The position numbers were made by a program, and so were the translations under genes. The notes under the pieces were generated by a model. The model was not told the DNA's origin. It did no database searches and worked only from the letters and a program-made list of their open reading frames with translations. Shown here piece after piece: positions 33,187 to 45,290 of a DNA stretch of 64,000 nucleotides. The stretch spans positions 179,930,501 to 179,994,500 of the forward strand of contig CM065809.1 in NCBI GenBank assembly GCA_033398695.1. The letters run 5' to 3'. This DNA comes from Orobanche coerulescens. Lineage: Eukaryota; Streptophyta; Magnoliopsida; Lamiales; Orobanchaceae. Positions within the stretch are counted from its first letter, which is position 1. Each line of letters begins with the position of its first letter.

Positions 33187-34393
33187 ATGTTGAGAGGAGG
33201 ACGTGGACGCGGACGCGGTCGTGGACGCGGACGGGGTAACATGAGACAGGAGGATTCCGCAACTACCCTGCATTATCGGCTAGTCGAACCGATTCCCATT
33301 CTCGAGGGCGCAAGGATCGGCGAATGACGACGCAAATCCTAACATGCCGGAGTGCTTCAACAGTGGTGGCGCAGATAAACCGATTCGCCTGTAGTTGACC
33401 GCATGCAGACGGCGATGGGACAAAGCGGCACCACGAGGATAACCGGGAGACAGATGGCTTGCCGAGGTGGTCAAATTGCACCCGCCAAAATTTGACTGAG
33501 AGGCCGAGGCACTTACTTGGGATCATTGGCTTAAGGAATTAGAGAAGATATTCGCGGGTCTTAACCGTCCCGAGGACCTAAGGTTCCCATTGCCCAAGAT
33601 TTTCCGACCGGGAGGCCTTTGATTGGTGGGAAGCTATTCGACCCGAGAATCATAATGCGGATCGACGGAATTCAAACTAATGATGGAAGCACGATTGTCC
33701 TCGTCCAGCTTAGAGAGGCAAAGATCCGAGAGTTTTTCTCACCACAGAGTTCTAAGCATCCGTGATGATGTAATCAAAACTTTTAATCATCAGCTGACTT
33801 GTGTGCGACACTTGGTCAGAACGGAGGCAGAAAAGATTTTTCATTTCGATATGCGGATGAAGCCGGAGATTCAACAATACATGTTCGGATTCGAGTGCAC
33901 TACGTTGCGGCAGTATCAAGACAAAGCGCTGGCCTACGACATGAAAGAGGCGGCGGTGGAGAAATCGGTGGAGGCAAAGAAGCAGAAAGTGACCGGCAAC
34001 TTCTCAGAAAACAAGAGTGGTGGGCCCCGCAAGGGCCAGTCTTCCTTTTATTCGGCTAGGAAACCTCCACATCCTTCTAGAGGTGGAAAGAAGTTCCGGA
34101 CTACATCAGCAGTTTCGGACGCATCAAAGAAATGCTACAATTGTGTTCGAGCAGGGCATATTCGATGGGATTGCCCCTCATCTTCTGTGACTTGTTACGA
34201 TTGTGGGCAAGAAGGGCACCGTGCGGCTTTATGTGGAGTTGCTACTAGATCTTTTGGTACTCGCACTCCAGCGCCAGTTCCGAAGGAGATAAGTGTGAAC
34301 CAGACGCAGCAGAGTGGATTTCAACAGCAGAACGTTGGGAAGAGAGAGACATCCAAAGGCCGGGTCCGTTCCTCCGCGCCCCATGCGAGATGA
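33187..34393 (+). pseudogene. Element 1 gag (decayed), two zinc knuckles
   Basis: The ATG at 33187 starts MLRGGRGRGRGRGRGRG. The frame breaks soon after; pieces such as TWDHWLKELEKIFAGLNRPED (about 33510-33570) appear in other frames. From about 33680 an open frame continues (KTFNHQLTCVRHLVRTEAEK, MRMKPEIQQYMFGFECTTLRQYQDKAL), with knuckles CYNCVRAGHIRWDC and CYDCGQEGHRAALC and a stop at 34393. The order matches the gag of element 2 at 40211-41396. Several indels in the first third disable it. Confidence 0.8.
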
Positions 34394-34805
34394 GGAAATC
34401 GACGATCGAACACCGCCGTTGCATCGTGTACAATTCAGATCCTTTTGCAACCAGCTAGTATTTTATTCGATTCCGAGCTACACATTCTTTCATATCATTG
34501 AACTGTAAATCGCTTAAAAATCTCATGCTTATTTGATTGTGAACCATATGTTGTGGGTTTGCCGAGTGGAGAGAGAATTGTGGGAACCCTAGAGGCTAGA
34601 GATTTTCCAAAGGTCTATAGGAGGGAGAGATTGGCCATCGAATCTTATTGTAGTTGACGTCTACGGTGACGATTTAATTCTCGGAGACGATTGGCTCAAC
34701 CGTTATGGAGCTATTCTGAATTACCGAGAGAGAGTCATTTCTATCACTGCTGATGACGGATCTGAACACTTATTCCGAGGATGGAGACCGGGAAGCTCGG
34801 GAAAA
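34394..34805 (+). pseudogene. Element 1 protease remnant with ruined active site
   Basis: At about 34461-34496 the frame reads FIRFRATHSFIS, where active copies have an Asp-Ser-Gly or Asp-Thr-Gly motif followed by ATHSFIS; the catalytic Asp is gone. From about 34640 the frame is open again with [23 protein letters not shown] and joins the RT frame without a break. Confidence 0.65.
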
Positions 34806-36683
34806 TTGATCAAAGCAATGAAAGCCGTGAAATTACTGAAGCAAGGATGTCATGGACTTTGGTGCTATGCCATGAGAAAAGAGGAAGGAGTAGAGCTCTC
34901 GTCTATTTCAGTTGTGAATGAGTTCTCAGATGTATTTCCTGACGAACTACCTGGGTTACCTTCGCAGAGAGAAGTGGAATTCACTATCGAATTAGAGCCT
35001 GGAGCAGCTCCTATTTCCAGAGCACCATACCGCATGGCGCCAACCGAGATGTATGAACTCAAGAAGCAACTGGAGGAATTGTTACAGAATGGCTATATTC
35101 AACCCAGCGTTTCTCCTTGGGGAGCGCCCGTTCTCTTTGTCCGGAAGAAAGACGGATCCCTCCGACTGTGTATTGATTATAGGGAGCTCAACAAGATGAC
35201 AATCAAGAATAAGTATCCTATACCTAGGATCGACGACTTATTTGATCAACTGCAAGGGGCAAGGGTATTCTCGAAGATTGACTTACGATCAGGATACCAT
35301 CAGTTGAGAATTAAGGAATCGGATATACCGAAATCTGCTTTGCATCCCTGCAGGCATTATGAATTTGTAGTGATGCCATTTGGACTTACCAATGCTCCTG
35401 CGGTATTCATGCAATTGATGAATCGGGTATTCTTGGAATACTTGGATAAATTTGTGGTCGTCTTTATTGATGACATCTTGATATATTCGAAGGACGCAGA
35501 GGAGCATGCCGAACATTTGCGTGTGGTTTTGAGCACCTTGAGGAAGGAACAGCTGTATGCAAAGCTTTCAAAATGCGAGTTCTGGCTCAGGGAGGTAACT
35601 TTCCTTGGGCATGTGATATCAGCTGACGGAGTTCAGGTGGACTCGAAGAAAGTCGAAGCAATCTTGGAATGGGAAGCTCCTAATAACGTGAAAGAAGTCC
35701 GGAGTTTCTTAGGACTTGCTGGATATTATCGCCGCTTTGTAGAGGGATTTTCCAAAATTGCTCCTCCGCTCACTCAGCTGTTACAGAAAACTCAAAAGTT
35801 CACGTGGGATGAGAAATGCCAGGCTGGTTTTGATGAACTTAAGAAGAGACTGACGACAGCACCTATATTAGCGTTACCAGATGGAACTGATGGATTCATG
35901 GTGTACAGCGACGCTTCAAATCAGGGTCTAGGATGTGTGTTGATGCAAAGAGATAAGGTGATTGCCTATGCTTCTCGGCAGCTGAAACCATACGAGATTA
36001 ATTACCCGACTCATGATCTGGAGCTAGCAGCTGTAGTCTTTGCATTGAAAATTTGGCGACATTATTTGTACGGCACTCATTGTCAGATCTTTACAGATCA
36101 TAAGAGCCTCAAGTACATTTTCAGTCAGAAAGAATTAAACATGAGGCAAAGAAGGTGGCTGGAATTGATCAAGGATTACGACTTGGAGATTCTCTATCAT
36201 CCGGGGAAAGCAAACGTAGTAGCCGATGCTTTGAGCCGTAAACCTGTTTCTCTTCGAGTGTTGGAAGAACTTACGTCCCAAACCAGCATTCAACGGGAAC
36301 TAATCCGCGAAGGGATTGAAGTATGGGCACCAGGAATCCAAGGGCAACTATATGTGATGGAACTGACTTCATCACTAGTCGAGGAGATCAAATCTAAGCA
36401 GTTGGACGATTCTCTGATCCTTCGGCTATGTGACGAAGTAAAGAAGGGAAAAGACCCAGGATTCGTGATACAAGATGATGGAGTTCTGAGGTTTCAAAGT
36501 CGACTTTGCGTTCCCGATGATGGCAATTTGAGACGGGCAATTCTGAAAGAAGCTCATAGTGCACCTTATTCTATCCACCCGGGCAGCAGTAAGATGTGCA
36601 AAGATCTTAAAAAAAACTTCTGGTGGGGGAATATGAAGAAGGATGTAGCAGAGTACGTTTCGAAGTGTTTGACTTGTCAGTAG
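34806..36683 (+). CDS. Element 1 pol: reverse transcriptase, RNase H, integrase zinc finger
   Basis: A 625-codon open frame, in fact open upstream to about 34640. The start at 34806 is only the first Met. RT occupies about residues 70-260: [40 protein letters not shown] and the catalytic [10 protein letters not shown] (FIDD about 220-223). RNase H follows at about 355-480 ([34 protein letters not shown]). The integrase HHCC finger is at about 575-624 ([12 protein letters not shown]... CLTC). A TAG follows CLTCQ. Residues 178-186 read [11 protein letters not shown] where relatives have a TRYGHYEF-type motif; this is probably two compensating indels and likely harms RT. The gene acts in virus-like particles and integration. 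Confidence 0.85.
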   Translation: MIKAMKAVKLLKQGCHGLWCYAMRKEEGVELSSISVVNEFSDVFPDELPGLPSQREVEFTIELEPGAAPISRAPYRMAPTEMYELKKQLEELLQNGYIQPSVSPWGAPVLFVRKKDGSLRLCIDYRELNKMTIKNKYPIPRIDDLFDQLQGARVFSKIDLRSGYHQLRIKESDIPKSALHPCRHYEFVVMPFGLTNAPAVFMQLMNRVFLEYLDKFVVVFIDDILIYSKDAEEHAEHLRVVLSTLRKEQLYAKLSKCEFWLREVTFLGHVISADGVQVDSKKVEAILEWEAPNNVKEVRSFLGLAGYYRRFVEGFSKIAPPLTQLLQKTQKFTWDEKCQAGFDELKKRLTTAPILALPDGTDGFMVYSDASNQGLGCVLMQRDKVIAYASRQLKPYEINYPTHDLELAAVVFALKIWRHYLYGTHCQIFTDHKSLKYIFSQKELNMRQRRWLELIKDYDLEILYHPGKANVVADALSRKPVSLRVLEELTSQTSIQRELIREGIEVWAPGIQGQLYVMELTSSLVEEIKSKQLDDSLILRLCDEVKKGKDPGFVIQDDGVLRFQSRLCVPDDGNLRRAILKEAHSAPYSIHPGSSKMCKDLKKNFWWGNMKKDVAEYVSKCLTCQ

Positions 36684-37805
36684 GTTAAGATTGAACATCA
36701 GCGACCTGCCGGAATGTTAAAGCCGCTTCCGATCCCTGAGTGTAAGTGGGAGGATATCTCGATGGATTTCATCACCAGTATGCCAAGGACTAGAACGGGA
36801 ATGAACATGATTTGGGTTATAGTTGATCGACTAACCAAGTCGGCTCATTTCCTAGGAATTAAAGATACATGGGGACCCGAGAGATTGGCGCGAGTATTTA
36901 TTGCGGAGATAGTCAGATTGCATGGGACGCCGAAGACCATTATTTCGGATCGAGATGGTCGTTTCGTGTCACATTTCTGGGAAGCAGTTCACAGGGCTTT
37001 GGGGATTGAGCTCCACTTTAGCACAGCTTATCATCCCCAAACGGACGGTCAGTCCGAAAGGACTATACAAACGGTAGAAGACATGCTTAGAGCTTGTGCC
37101 CTAGATTGGTCGACTGATTGGGAAGTTCATTTGCCGTTGGTTGAATTCACTTACAATAATAGTTGGCATGCTTCTATTAATATGGCACCATTTGAAGCTT
37201 TGTACGGGAGAAGATGCCGATCACCCCTGTGTTGGGATGATTCTTCGGATTTGATCGGGACGGAACCGGAATTAATAATTCAGACTCAAGAGAAGATAGC
37301 TTTGATTCGAGAAAGACTGTTGACTGCCCAGAGTCGACAAAAGTCTTATGCAGACGTACGTCGTCGTCCTCTAGAGTTCGACGTTGGGGAACATGTACTA
37401 TTGAAGGTGTCTCCTACACGAGGGATTTTCCGTTTTGGGAAAAAGGGTAAGCTAAGTCCGAGATATATCGGACCATTCGAGATCCTCGAGAGAGTTGGAG
37501 ATTTAGCATACAGGTTGGCCTTACCTCCATCGCTGAGTCACGTTCACAATGTGTTTCACGTATCCCAATTGCGGAAGTATGTACCAGATCCCAGTCATAT
37601 CATTGAGTTCGATGAAATCGAGATAGCTAATGACGGCACCTTCGAGGAGAGACCAATCAAGATACTTGAGAGTCGGATCAAACAATTGAGGAATAAACCA
37701 ATACACTTGGTTAAAGTACAATGGTCGCGACACGGAGTTGAAGAGGCCACTTGGGAAACAGAGGACAGTATGAAGACTAGATATCCAGAGTTGTTTTTAT
37801 CTTAA
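36684..37805 (+). CDS. Element 1 integrase core and chromodomain-like C-terminus, after an in-frame TAG
   Basis: Same frame as the upstream pol ORF. Directly after the TAG come VKIEHQRPAG and then Met at 36714. The integrase triad is visible: Asp in MDFITSMP (about residue 18 of the Met ORF), Asp in IISDRDGRF (about 79) and Glu in GQSERTIQ (about 114), consistent with D,D-35-E. A GPFEI/LPP/LSHVHNVFHVSQLRKY region follows. The end, LVKVQWSRHGVEEATWE, is the chromodomain-like module that targets integration to marked chromatin. A single CAG-to-TAG change (36681-36683) explains the interruption. Confidence 0.85.
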   Translation, partial: VKIEHQRPAGMLKPLPIPECKWEDISMDFITSMPRTRTGMNMIWVIVDRLTKSAHFLGIKDTWGPERLARVFIAEIVRLHGTPKTIISDRDGRFVSHFWEAVHRALGIELHFSTAYHPQTDGQSERTIQTVEDMLRACALDWSTDWEVHLPLVEFTYNNSWHASINMAPFEALYGRRCRSPLCWDDSSDLIGTEPELIIQTQEKIALIRERLLTAQSRQKSYADVRRRPLEFDVGEHVLLKVSPTRGIFRFGKKGKLSPRYIGPFEILERVGDLAYRLALPPSLSHVHNVFHVSQLRKYVPDPSHIIEFDEIEIANDGTFEERPIKILESRIKQLRNKPIHLVKVQWSRHGVEEATWETEDSMKTRYPELFLS

Positions 37806-37840
37806 GTTTCGGGACGAAACTTCTTTTTAGGGAGGAAGGA
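37804..37840 (+). promoter_or_regulatory. Hairpin and polypurine tract before the element 1 3' LTR
   Basis: AAGTTTCGGGACGAAACTT (37804-37822) is a perfect 8-bp inverted repeat with a 3-base loop, overlapping the pol stop codon. AGGGAGGAAGGA directly precedes the LTR start TGTAATACCC at 37841 and is the plus-strand primer. Confidence 0.7.
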
Positions 37841-40210
37841 TGTAATACCCGAGATTTCTGTTATGTATTTAGAACTTGTGACATTGTTATTGTTGCACTT
37901 TTATCTGAGTATTATTCTCCGTGTTTCCTAATCCGATGTTGTTGAGCGTATGATTTCATGAATGTGATGAAAATTGTGATTCTGCGCATGTAGCGCACGC
38001 TATCGACTATGTGTAGCGTACGCTAAGTTGGATCCATAGCGCACGCTGTGCATGACCTTAGCGCGCGCTATACGTAGTCAGCATGATTGAGACGTGTGGT
38101 AGGTGAGATCAGGCCGGGGATCTTGGTCGGATTGTGTCGGGATGAACCTGGACGGCTTTCGGGAAAAGCCAAGTCAACGCCTTAGCGCACGCTACTGATA
38201 TGAGAATAGCGCACGCTAAGTGCTGAGTACAGTGAAATCAGTAAGCCGTTAGCGCACGCTAAGAGTATGGACTAGCGCGCGCTAATAACCATTTCCTATA
38301 AATAGGACAACATCCTTTTCGTATTTTCAGTCCTTTCTTTTCCCTCATCCGAATTCTTATACTTAGAGTATTACTCTCTACATCCTAAACACTTCATATC
38401 AGCATCCTAGCTCGTGTTGAAGATTGTAGATCATTGAGGATTGGTGTTCAAGCCTTCGACGTTGGGTTGCTTCGATTTCCTCCTTGTTCTTCACTACTTT
38501 GAGGTAGGTGATTCTTCACCAATACTAGTAGTGTTCTAAAGGACGTTTAATCATGTTTATCTAGTCAGTTAGATTCGTTAATAGTCGAACATCATGTGTT
38601 AGAAGGATATTTTCGACGTTTCGGCACTTATTCATCGTATGAACCTTTGAACCTTTTTAGTATATGGACTCCTAAGCATTTTCAAACCGATTTGTGATCA
38701 GTATATGGATATTTTCAAGTTCTTATGCGTTTATATAAAGGGATCATACGTTTTGGGACATATAACGGATTGAACTCAGGATATCCCTTGAAGATCTAAG
38801 ATGAATTTTGATGATAATACGTACCCTTGTATCGTGTAGTCGTTTAATCCGTAGAGATCGTTCACACTCCTTACGAGCATGATGTGCATGGGGATGACAT
38901 GTATTATCACCATAGAATTCATGAGTTCATCACCATTAGATCTAGTTTTCTGCTAGTAGTAATCTGCCATGCACGGTTAGCGCACGCTAACATATGTAAG
39001 TTAACGTGCGCTATCGGGGATAAGTTAACGCACGCTACGTTTGGTACGTAACGTACGTTATGATACCAGCCGAGTCAGTCGGCTGATCAGTGAGAACTGT
39101 CAGTCCATGGCTAGCGTACGCTAGGCTTAGACGATAGCGTACGCTAACAGGCAGGCTTAGCGCACGTTACGTAGAGTACGTAGCGTACGCTAAGTGGTTT
39201 AGGCAGATTGCATATTTTGAGCTTTTGGGCCGTAGACCGAATTGTTAGGCAATCGTTCGACTTGAGATGATTTGTATATCATTTCTTTTGTTAATGTTCG
39301 AGCTTGCTACGTTGATCGAAGGAGGCGGCCTTCGAGTGTGTTGAGATCATTGAAGTGTTTCGTTCTTGCCATCTTCGAGGCAAGTATCATAATATGTTAA
39401 TATTGGTATTTTGAGCATGCGTATGATTATTCATGTTGTCGAACATGAGATTTATTTCGTTAAATTGTCATGATATTCGTTATCTAGTGTTTATATGTTC
39501 ATGTTGATGGACATGGCGATCTGGCCTATATGTATGTATGAGTTGTGTTTGTGTTTGTTGTGCGATCTATGCTGAGGGCGCTGGATCGGATGTCCACCTC
39601 GTGTTGGTCCGATGTGATCATCTTGGGATCTAGGCTGAGGGCGCTGGATCATTGGACGGGTTATTTCCACCTCGTGTTGGTCCGACGGGATCATCTTGGG
39701 ATCTATGCTGAGGGCGCTGGATCATTGGAATACCCTTGTTGTGTTAATGGAATCTTTTGGATTCGCATTGTCGGATTCCGGTAGCGGAAGTCCGTGTGGT
39801 GTATCTTGTTATGTATTGTTGATGCATATTCGATTTTTTTAAATATGATACTTGTACTAGCATCGTTTTGCTAACTCCTTCGGGGGTGGACATTTGTTTT
39901 GATGTTCAGGTAGCCGAGGAGCGGGAAAACAGCCACAGTACCGATGTGACGACGAAGGGGTTCAGTGATGTTTGTCGTTGCTTTTGATTGTCTTCTTGAT
40001 TCATTTTCCGTACTCGAGTACGAATGTCTTATTAATATCTTTTCGATATGGTTGTATTAATTACTCGTTGAACCAGTTGAATCGGTTTTGTAAACTTGAA
40101 TTTCCGTGGTATTGATGTCCTATATTTATATTTCTTTTATTTAGCCTTGTAAATCCTTTGTAAAAGGGTTTACGGTGCTGTAATTATCCCGAATATCTCG
40201 GGGTGTTACA
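37841..40210 (+). repeat. Element 1 3' LTR (2,370 bp)
   Basis: TGTAATACCCG...CGGGGTGTTACA. The first palindrome cluster (about 37985-38290) lies just before TATAAATA (38297-38304). The second, downstream, spans about 38970-39195. Near 39568-39735 a unit of about 65 bp containing GAGGGCGCTGGATC repeats three times. Confidence 0.9.
37985..38304 (+). promoter_or_regulatory. TTAGCGCACGCTAA palindrome cluster and TATA box, element 1 LTR
   Basis: About eight sites of the form (T)TAGCG-NN-CGCTA(A), with centre CA, TA or CG, are spread over 300 bp, ending just upstream of TATAAATA. Each is a dyad with TAGCG/CGCTA half-sites. Confidence 0.6.
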
Positions 40211-41396
40211 TTCGGTCCCACTGTCCTCTGCCTCGTCCGCGGCCAAAATTCTGAGGCATCTGTACACTTTGCTGCGTCTATTAGATACTAGCTTCCTTCT
40301 GAACTGGCTGCGGTGTACGGGCTCTAAAAGACTTTGCAGCCTCTTCACAGAACACCGCATGATGTCCCTCCCGTCTACAATCAAAACAAGTCACGGCAGG
40401 TAGGGGGCAATTCCGTCGATAGTGCCCTGTCTGGGCACAGTTAAAGCATTTCCTGGTGACATCTGTCATTGTTGATGCTGATCTGAAGTTCTTTCTGCTC
40501 TTAGATGGGTGCGGACGTTTCTTAAAAGATGACTGGGCCTTGCGGGGCCCGCTGTTCTTGTGCTCTGTAAAAGTACCAGAGACTTTCTGCTTCTTGGATT
40601 CCGTAAACTTCTCCATTGCTGCTTCCTTGATTTCGTACGCCAATGCTTTATCCTGGTATTGGCGGAGAGTGGTACATTCAAAACCGGACATGTACCTCTG
40701 GATTTCTGGTTTCATTCTTATATCAAAATGGATCATCATTTCTGCATCCGTTCTGACCAGATGTCGAACAAATGTCAGCTGCTGGTTAAACGTCTTAATT
40801 ATCTGGGATACGGGTTCGTCTGATGGATGAGCGGAGAAAAACTCCTGAACTTTAGCTTCCCTCACAGGACGAGGGCAGTACTGAGCTTCCATCATCAATT
40901 TAAATTCTGTCCAGTCAGCATCATGATCTGCAGGCCGGATGGCTTCCCACCACTCGGATGCTTCCCCTATCAGAAAGTATTGAGCAATAGAAGCTCTTCG
41001 GTCATCTGGGCAATTAATTCCGGCAAAAAATTTCTCCAATTCCTTCAACCAATGGTCCCATGTGGGTGTCTCAGGAAAGCCGTCGAATTTGGGTGGTTGC
41101 ATCTTCGCCACCTCTTGCAGCCATCGGTCACCTCGATTTCCCATGTCCGGGATCCTTTACTGTGTATCTCCCTGCTGTAATCCCACCGCCACCTGCATTT
41201 GGTCCACGACTTGGGCGAACTGAGTCATCTGGTTCACCACCTGACGAAGGATTTCGGGCACCGCAGGTTCCAGTTCATTATTAATAGATCTCTGTGGCTC
41301 GCCTGAGCTGTGGCTGGCCTGATTAGAAGGCAAAGCTTCTCTTTCGGCATTCCTTCGTCCGCGTCCGCGACCGCGTCCACGTCCACCTCTCAACAT
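40211..41396 (-). pseudogene. Element 2 gag (Ty3 chromovirus), minus strand
   Basis: The ATG at 41396 starts MLRGGRGRGRGRGRRN. One frame continues to the junction at 40211, broken by a TAA at 41157-41159 and a TAA-TAG pair after KEASI at about 40275-40283. It contains TWDHWLKELEKFFAGINCPDDRR, the WWEAIRP region, the FTFVRHLVR-type helix region, and knuckles CFNCAQTGHYRRNC and CFDCRREGHHAVFC. It packages element RNA. It is close to the element 1 gag but better preserved. Pol is not present in this window. Confidence 0.85.
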
Positions 41397-41614
41397 ACTG
41401 AAAGCATAAATACTCAATATACAGGAAACAATATCGTTCTAATGTTCAAGTATAAAGAGATACAACATGTAAAGGACGAGATAGAGTTTAGGAACTTACA
41501 ACCACCGTTCGCACGAAGACGTAGGCAGTACAGTGATGTTATTCACGGCCGGTTATCTCAAAAGACGTATATGACCCCTATTTTAACCCAATGGCCAAGA
41601 TATCCATAATCTTA

Positions 41615-41626
41615 GCTCTGATACCA
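41615..41626 (-). other. Element 2 primer-binding site, tRNA-iMet type
   Basis: On the minus strand TGGTATCAGAGC, a few bases after the LTR end at 41632. Confidence 0.85.
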
Positions 41627-42193
41627 TATTCTGTAACACCCCCGAGATATTCAGGAATATTACAGCGTCGTAAATCCTTTACATAAGAATTTACAAGGCT
41701 GAAGGACTAAAAGGACATTAACAGATACCAACGTATGAAAATAACGGAAATAAGATACAACAGTTCTGACCAAAACTGAAAATACGAATGTTCAACGGAA
41801 AAGTATTAATACATCACCAAATCCAAATCATCATAAACGACTACGTACTTGAGTACTTATTAAAACAGTACAAACAACAGACAAATAAACCCATCCGGAA
41901 CATCACTCTGCACCCTCGTCGTCATGCAACTCCACTGGTTGTTTCCCTGCTCTACTGGATCCTGAACATAAACAAATGTTCACCCTCGAAGGGGTTAGCA
42001 CAACGATTCTAGTACAAGTACCATAACATATTATTCAACATCTCACGAAGAATAATAATAACATAAATGACAAAAGAACCAACGAGTCTTCTACTGCGAG
42101 AAACTCAATAATAACATACACACATGATAATCTCAACATGATATCACAACATACACATGGTAATTCCAATGATCCAGCGTTCACTGCCTAGAC

Positions 42194-45100
42194 TGTAATA
42201 TCCGCAATTTCGGATTTCCGGTAATTTTCATTTTTTCGGCGGAGGTCCGTTTCGACGACTTGCTTTCGACCGTTTCGTCATTCTGAGAATATTTAATTCT
42301 ACACTTTTTGTCATCCGAGTTCGTTTCGGTGCTGCTTTGTTGAGTTCCGTGCTTTTTAGCGACTTTTCCGCGCTTGAGTTCGGTTCTTGCGAATCTCGTT
42401 CGAAACTGTCGTTTGGGGTTTTTCGTAAGTTCATTTAACGTTGTTATACGTGTGGTGAGCTTCGGTTTGATTATTCGTTGTCGTATGGTGATTTTCGGGC
42501 ATTTGGGCCATTTTCGTAATTTCCCAAAGTTTGGGGTAATTACCTTCCGTTGTCGAATTTCGAGCCTTCGGGTGGTCGGAATCGTGTGTTCTACTAGCTC
42601 TTAGATTCGTCTTTGTGAGTACTTCGTAACCGTATCTTCGGTTCGTATTCAGGTTCGGGTTTCGGTGTCGTTTTGTTGAATTCAGGATTACTAAACGAGT
42701 TTTCTAAGTATGAGTTCGACTTTGTTAGATAACCATTAATTTTTGGTAACTCCAAAAATTCTGAATCTTTGCAATATTATAGAGCATCGAGTTAGCTTTC
42801 CAATGGTTCGAACGGTGAGTCAATCGAGTCCGACGAGAGAGTTATGGTCGTTTTAGCTCACCCGCTCGTTATTGGCGATCACCGGCCGAACTTCGGCCGT
42901 GTCGTCCGACACGGCCCGTGCGTGCACGCGTCGGATAAGCCGGAAGTCTCGCCTCAGACCCGGCCGTGTCGTCAGCACGGCCGAGCGAACTCTTCCTGGA
43001 TAAGCGGAGCGGCGCGAAGGCCCGACCGTGTTCGAGGACACGGTCGAGTCATTGCCGAGCGGACGGGTCACTATCGGAAGGCGCGACCGTGTCTAGCGAG
43101 ACACGGTCGAGTCCCTCCGGCCGGCAGTCGGCTATTTAAGGCTGGACCGAGTCATATCCGGCATTTTCCACTTTTCTTCGTTCCTTCCGCGATTTTTCAC
43201 CATAGATCGATGGTTTTGAGTAAAATCAACTTATATAAACATGTTTTGGAAGTTGGAATCATGGATTAACATCATCTTCCACCGGATCGAAGGTAAGAAC
43301 ACCTAAACTTTTCGTTTTGGATGTTCTTGGGGTTTCTTGGTGTTTTGGCGATTTTCTTTGTTTTGATTGATTCTTGATGAAACTTAATTGTAAACTCGTA
43401 ATCATTCAATACCCTTGAAGTTTTGTGGAACGGATTTGAGTATTTCTTTGAATAATCGATTGAATTGGACTACGCCTTCAAAGTGTCCGATAAAATGCTT
43501 CAATGGGTAGAACTTGGGAAGTTCCATACGTTTTCGTAGAATTGTGATTGAATTGATATCGTTGTGACTTAGGAGCGAATTCTTGTGAAGAACTCGAGTG
43601 GAACCCTTCCGTTCGTTGCCTTCTTTGGGGTCCGAGCTTCCCGGTCGAACCGTGTTCTTCGGAGCGTTTGGTAGCGGTTATTAAGGCAAGTATCTTACTA
43701 TACGACTTGTATCTTGCGACTAGTAATTACGTATGAGATGTATAATGACTTTGCTTGCCTTCGTAAATATGTTCCGTTTGAGTTGGTTGTGTTTTCCGTA
43801 ATTTGAAGGCTTTGCGATAATATTGTTATATTAGTATACGTGTTAGGCGTTGTGCCATTTGTGCAGGATTGCGCCGTACATATGGGACGGTCGTACACTT
43901 GGTTGTGTAATGTAATGTGTACCGAGCGTGTGTTATGTTGGATATGGGTCGTTGATTGACGATAGTCGTTGCGAGTGTTGAGATTGTGTTATGTGCAGGT
44001 GATGTACGATTTTGTGGTGATCAATGTGATTGATCAATTGTGCTCATTGTTGTATGTAATGTGAATGTGAATGTGAATATGTGTGACCGCTAAGTTCACT
44101 CGTGTTGGTTCGACGGGACCTACGAGGATTCGTGGCAGTGGACTACGGGATCGGAACTTAGTGAGTGCGAGGTCCAATCGTCTTTGATGCAGCGAGGCCT
44201 ACGGTACGCATGGCGGTGGACCATGAGTTTCGGACACGGTCGTCAACCGGGTGAGCTCGGCGGGGCTTACGGTGACACGTGGCGGTGGACTACGGTGTCG
44301 GGGCGTGTGTGTGATTGTTGTGATTGATATAGTCCGTGCGGGTTGTTATGCCTACGGAGACACGTGATGGATCACGGTGTCGGAATTGGTTATGTTTGGT
44401 TAATAGTCCGTGCGGGTTGTTGAACCTACGGAGACACGTGATGTGGATCACGGTGTCGGAGTTGATTATGTTTGTTTAATTGTGCGTGATGTAGTCCGTG
44501 CGGGTTGTTGAACCTACGGAGACACGTGACGGTGGATCACGGTGTCATGAGCATGATACTTTTCAAATCAAAGTTTTCAAAGGAAAAGTTTTAAGAAATA
44601 ATGTTGGGCGAGCCCCACGAGATTTATGGAAATGTTTAGGTATTGTAAATCGTTGAATTATGAAACGAGTTTTGGGTTAAGGCCCTTAAGTTTTTCGAAA
44701 GGTTTTGTGAATCGGGACATGAGGTCTTAAGGTTTTGAAATTCTAAAAATTCCGAGATGATAATCTTATTTTCGAATGCTTCATAGCTTATCTTCTCTTG
44801 TGAAAACCTCCAGGAATATTTGATACTTGATTATTAATTGCTTGTTACATTTCGTATGATTTGATACTTGCACTAGTAAAACAGTGGAGTTTACTAACCC
44901 CGAGTAATCGGGGGTGGATGTCTGCTTTGCGTCCGGTACATGCAGATTTAGGGAGCGATCAGGATTGGCACAAGAGGATGACGAGTGCGATACTAATCAA
45001 GAGTTGAGAGTTGGTAGAGTTTAGTTGTATTGTTAGAGTTGATTCGGTCTTCCATTTGTATTGTATTTCGACCCTGTGTGGGTAATGTTGAAAGTCAGTC

Positions 45101-45286
45101 CTGTTGATAGAGTTGTGTGACCTCAGAGGTCTGTGTGTTTATTTGTAAGTGACCTTGGCCAGTGATTATTATATTGTTTGACCACAGACGGGCAAGCATT
45201 TGATTGTTTATGGACGTTAGCTGGTAGATCCTTGCGGAAAGGGTTTACGGCGTGTAATATTCCCATACGGTTTTGGGGGTGTTACA
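42194..45286 (+). repeat. Element 3 5' LTR (3,093 bp)
   Basis: TGTAATATCCGC...GGGGGTGTTACA. It contains the hairpin cluster at 42895-43108, TATTTAA at 43133-43139, and a tandem array (about 44095-44545) of 60-90-bp units with GACACGTG and GGATCACGGTGTCGG. There is no coding region; the short frames seen in it recur identically in the 3' LTR. Confidence 0.9.
42895..43139 (+). promoter_or_regulatory. Hairpin array and TATA box in the element 3 5' LTR
   Basis: Four inverted repeats in a row: GGCCGTGTCG/CGACACGGCC (42895-42916), a weaker one near 42965, GACCGTGT/ACACGGTC near 43020-43045, and GACCGTGTCT/AGACACGGTC (43085-43108). TATTTAA follows at 43133. The set recurs in the 3' LTR at 48965-49211. 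Confidence 0.6.
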
Positions 45287-45290
45287 TTTA

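Larger units (their letters stand above)
32532..40210 (+). mobile_element. Element 1: Tekay-like chromovirus (Ty3), 5' LTR truncated
   Basis: Order on the plus strand: the last ~410 bp of the 5' LTR, a tRNA-iMet primer site, a decayed gag, a protease remnant, RT-RNase H-integrase with a chromodomain-like end, a polypurine tract and a full 3' LTR (37841-40210). The 5' LTR matches the 3' LTR only from GTATCTTGTTATG onward (32532 and about 39806). Because the 5' end is missing, no target duplication can be checked. The right flank is the gag of element 2. Confidence 0.9.

Noticed and set aside
39545..39784. 79-codon frame with repeated LRALD segments
   Set aside because: Produced by the ~65-bp tandem repeat in the element 1 LTR. 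Not conserved in frame in element 2.
42844..43269. 141-codon Arg/Gly-rich plus-strand frame
   Set aside because: It runs through the GC-rich hairpin array and is broken in the 3' LTR copy, so it is not a conserved protein.
43698..43898. 66-codon minus-strand frame repeated at 49777-49977
   Set aside because: It is identical only because it lies in both LTRs of element 3. No start context or domain supports a gene.
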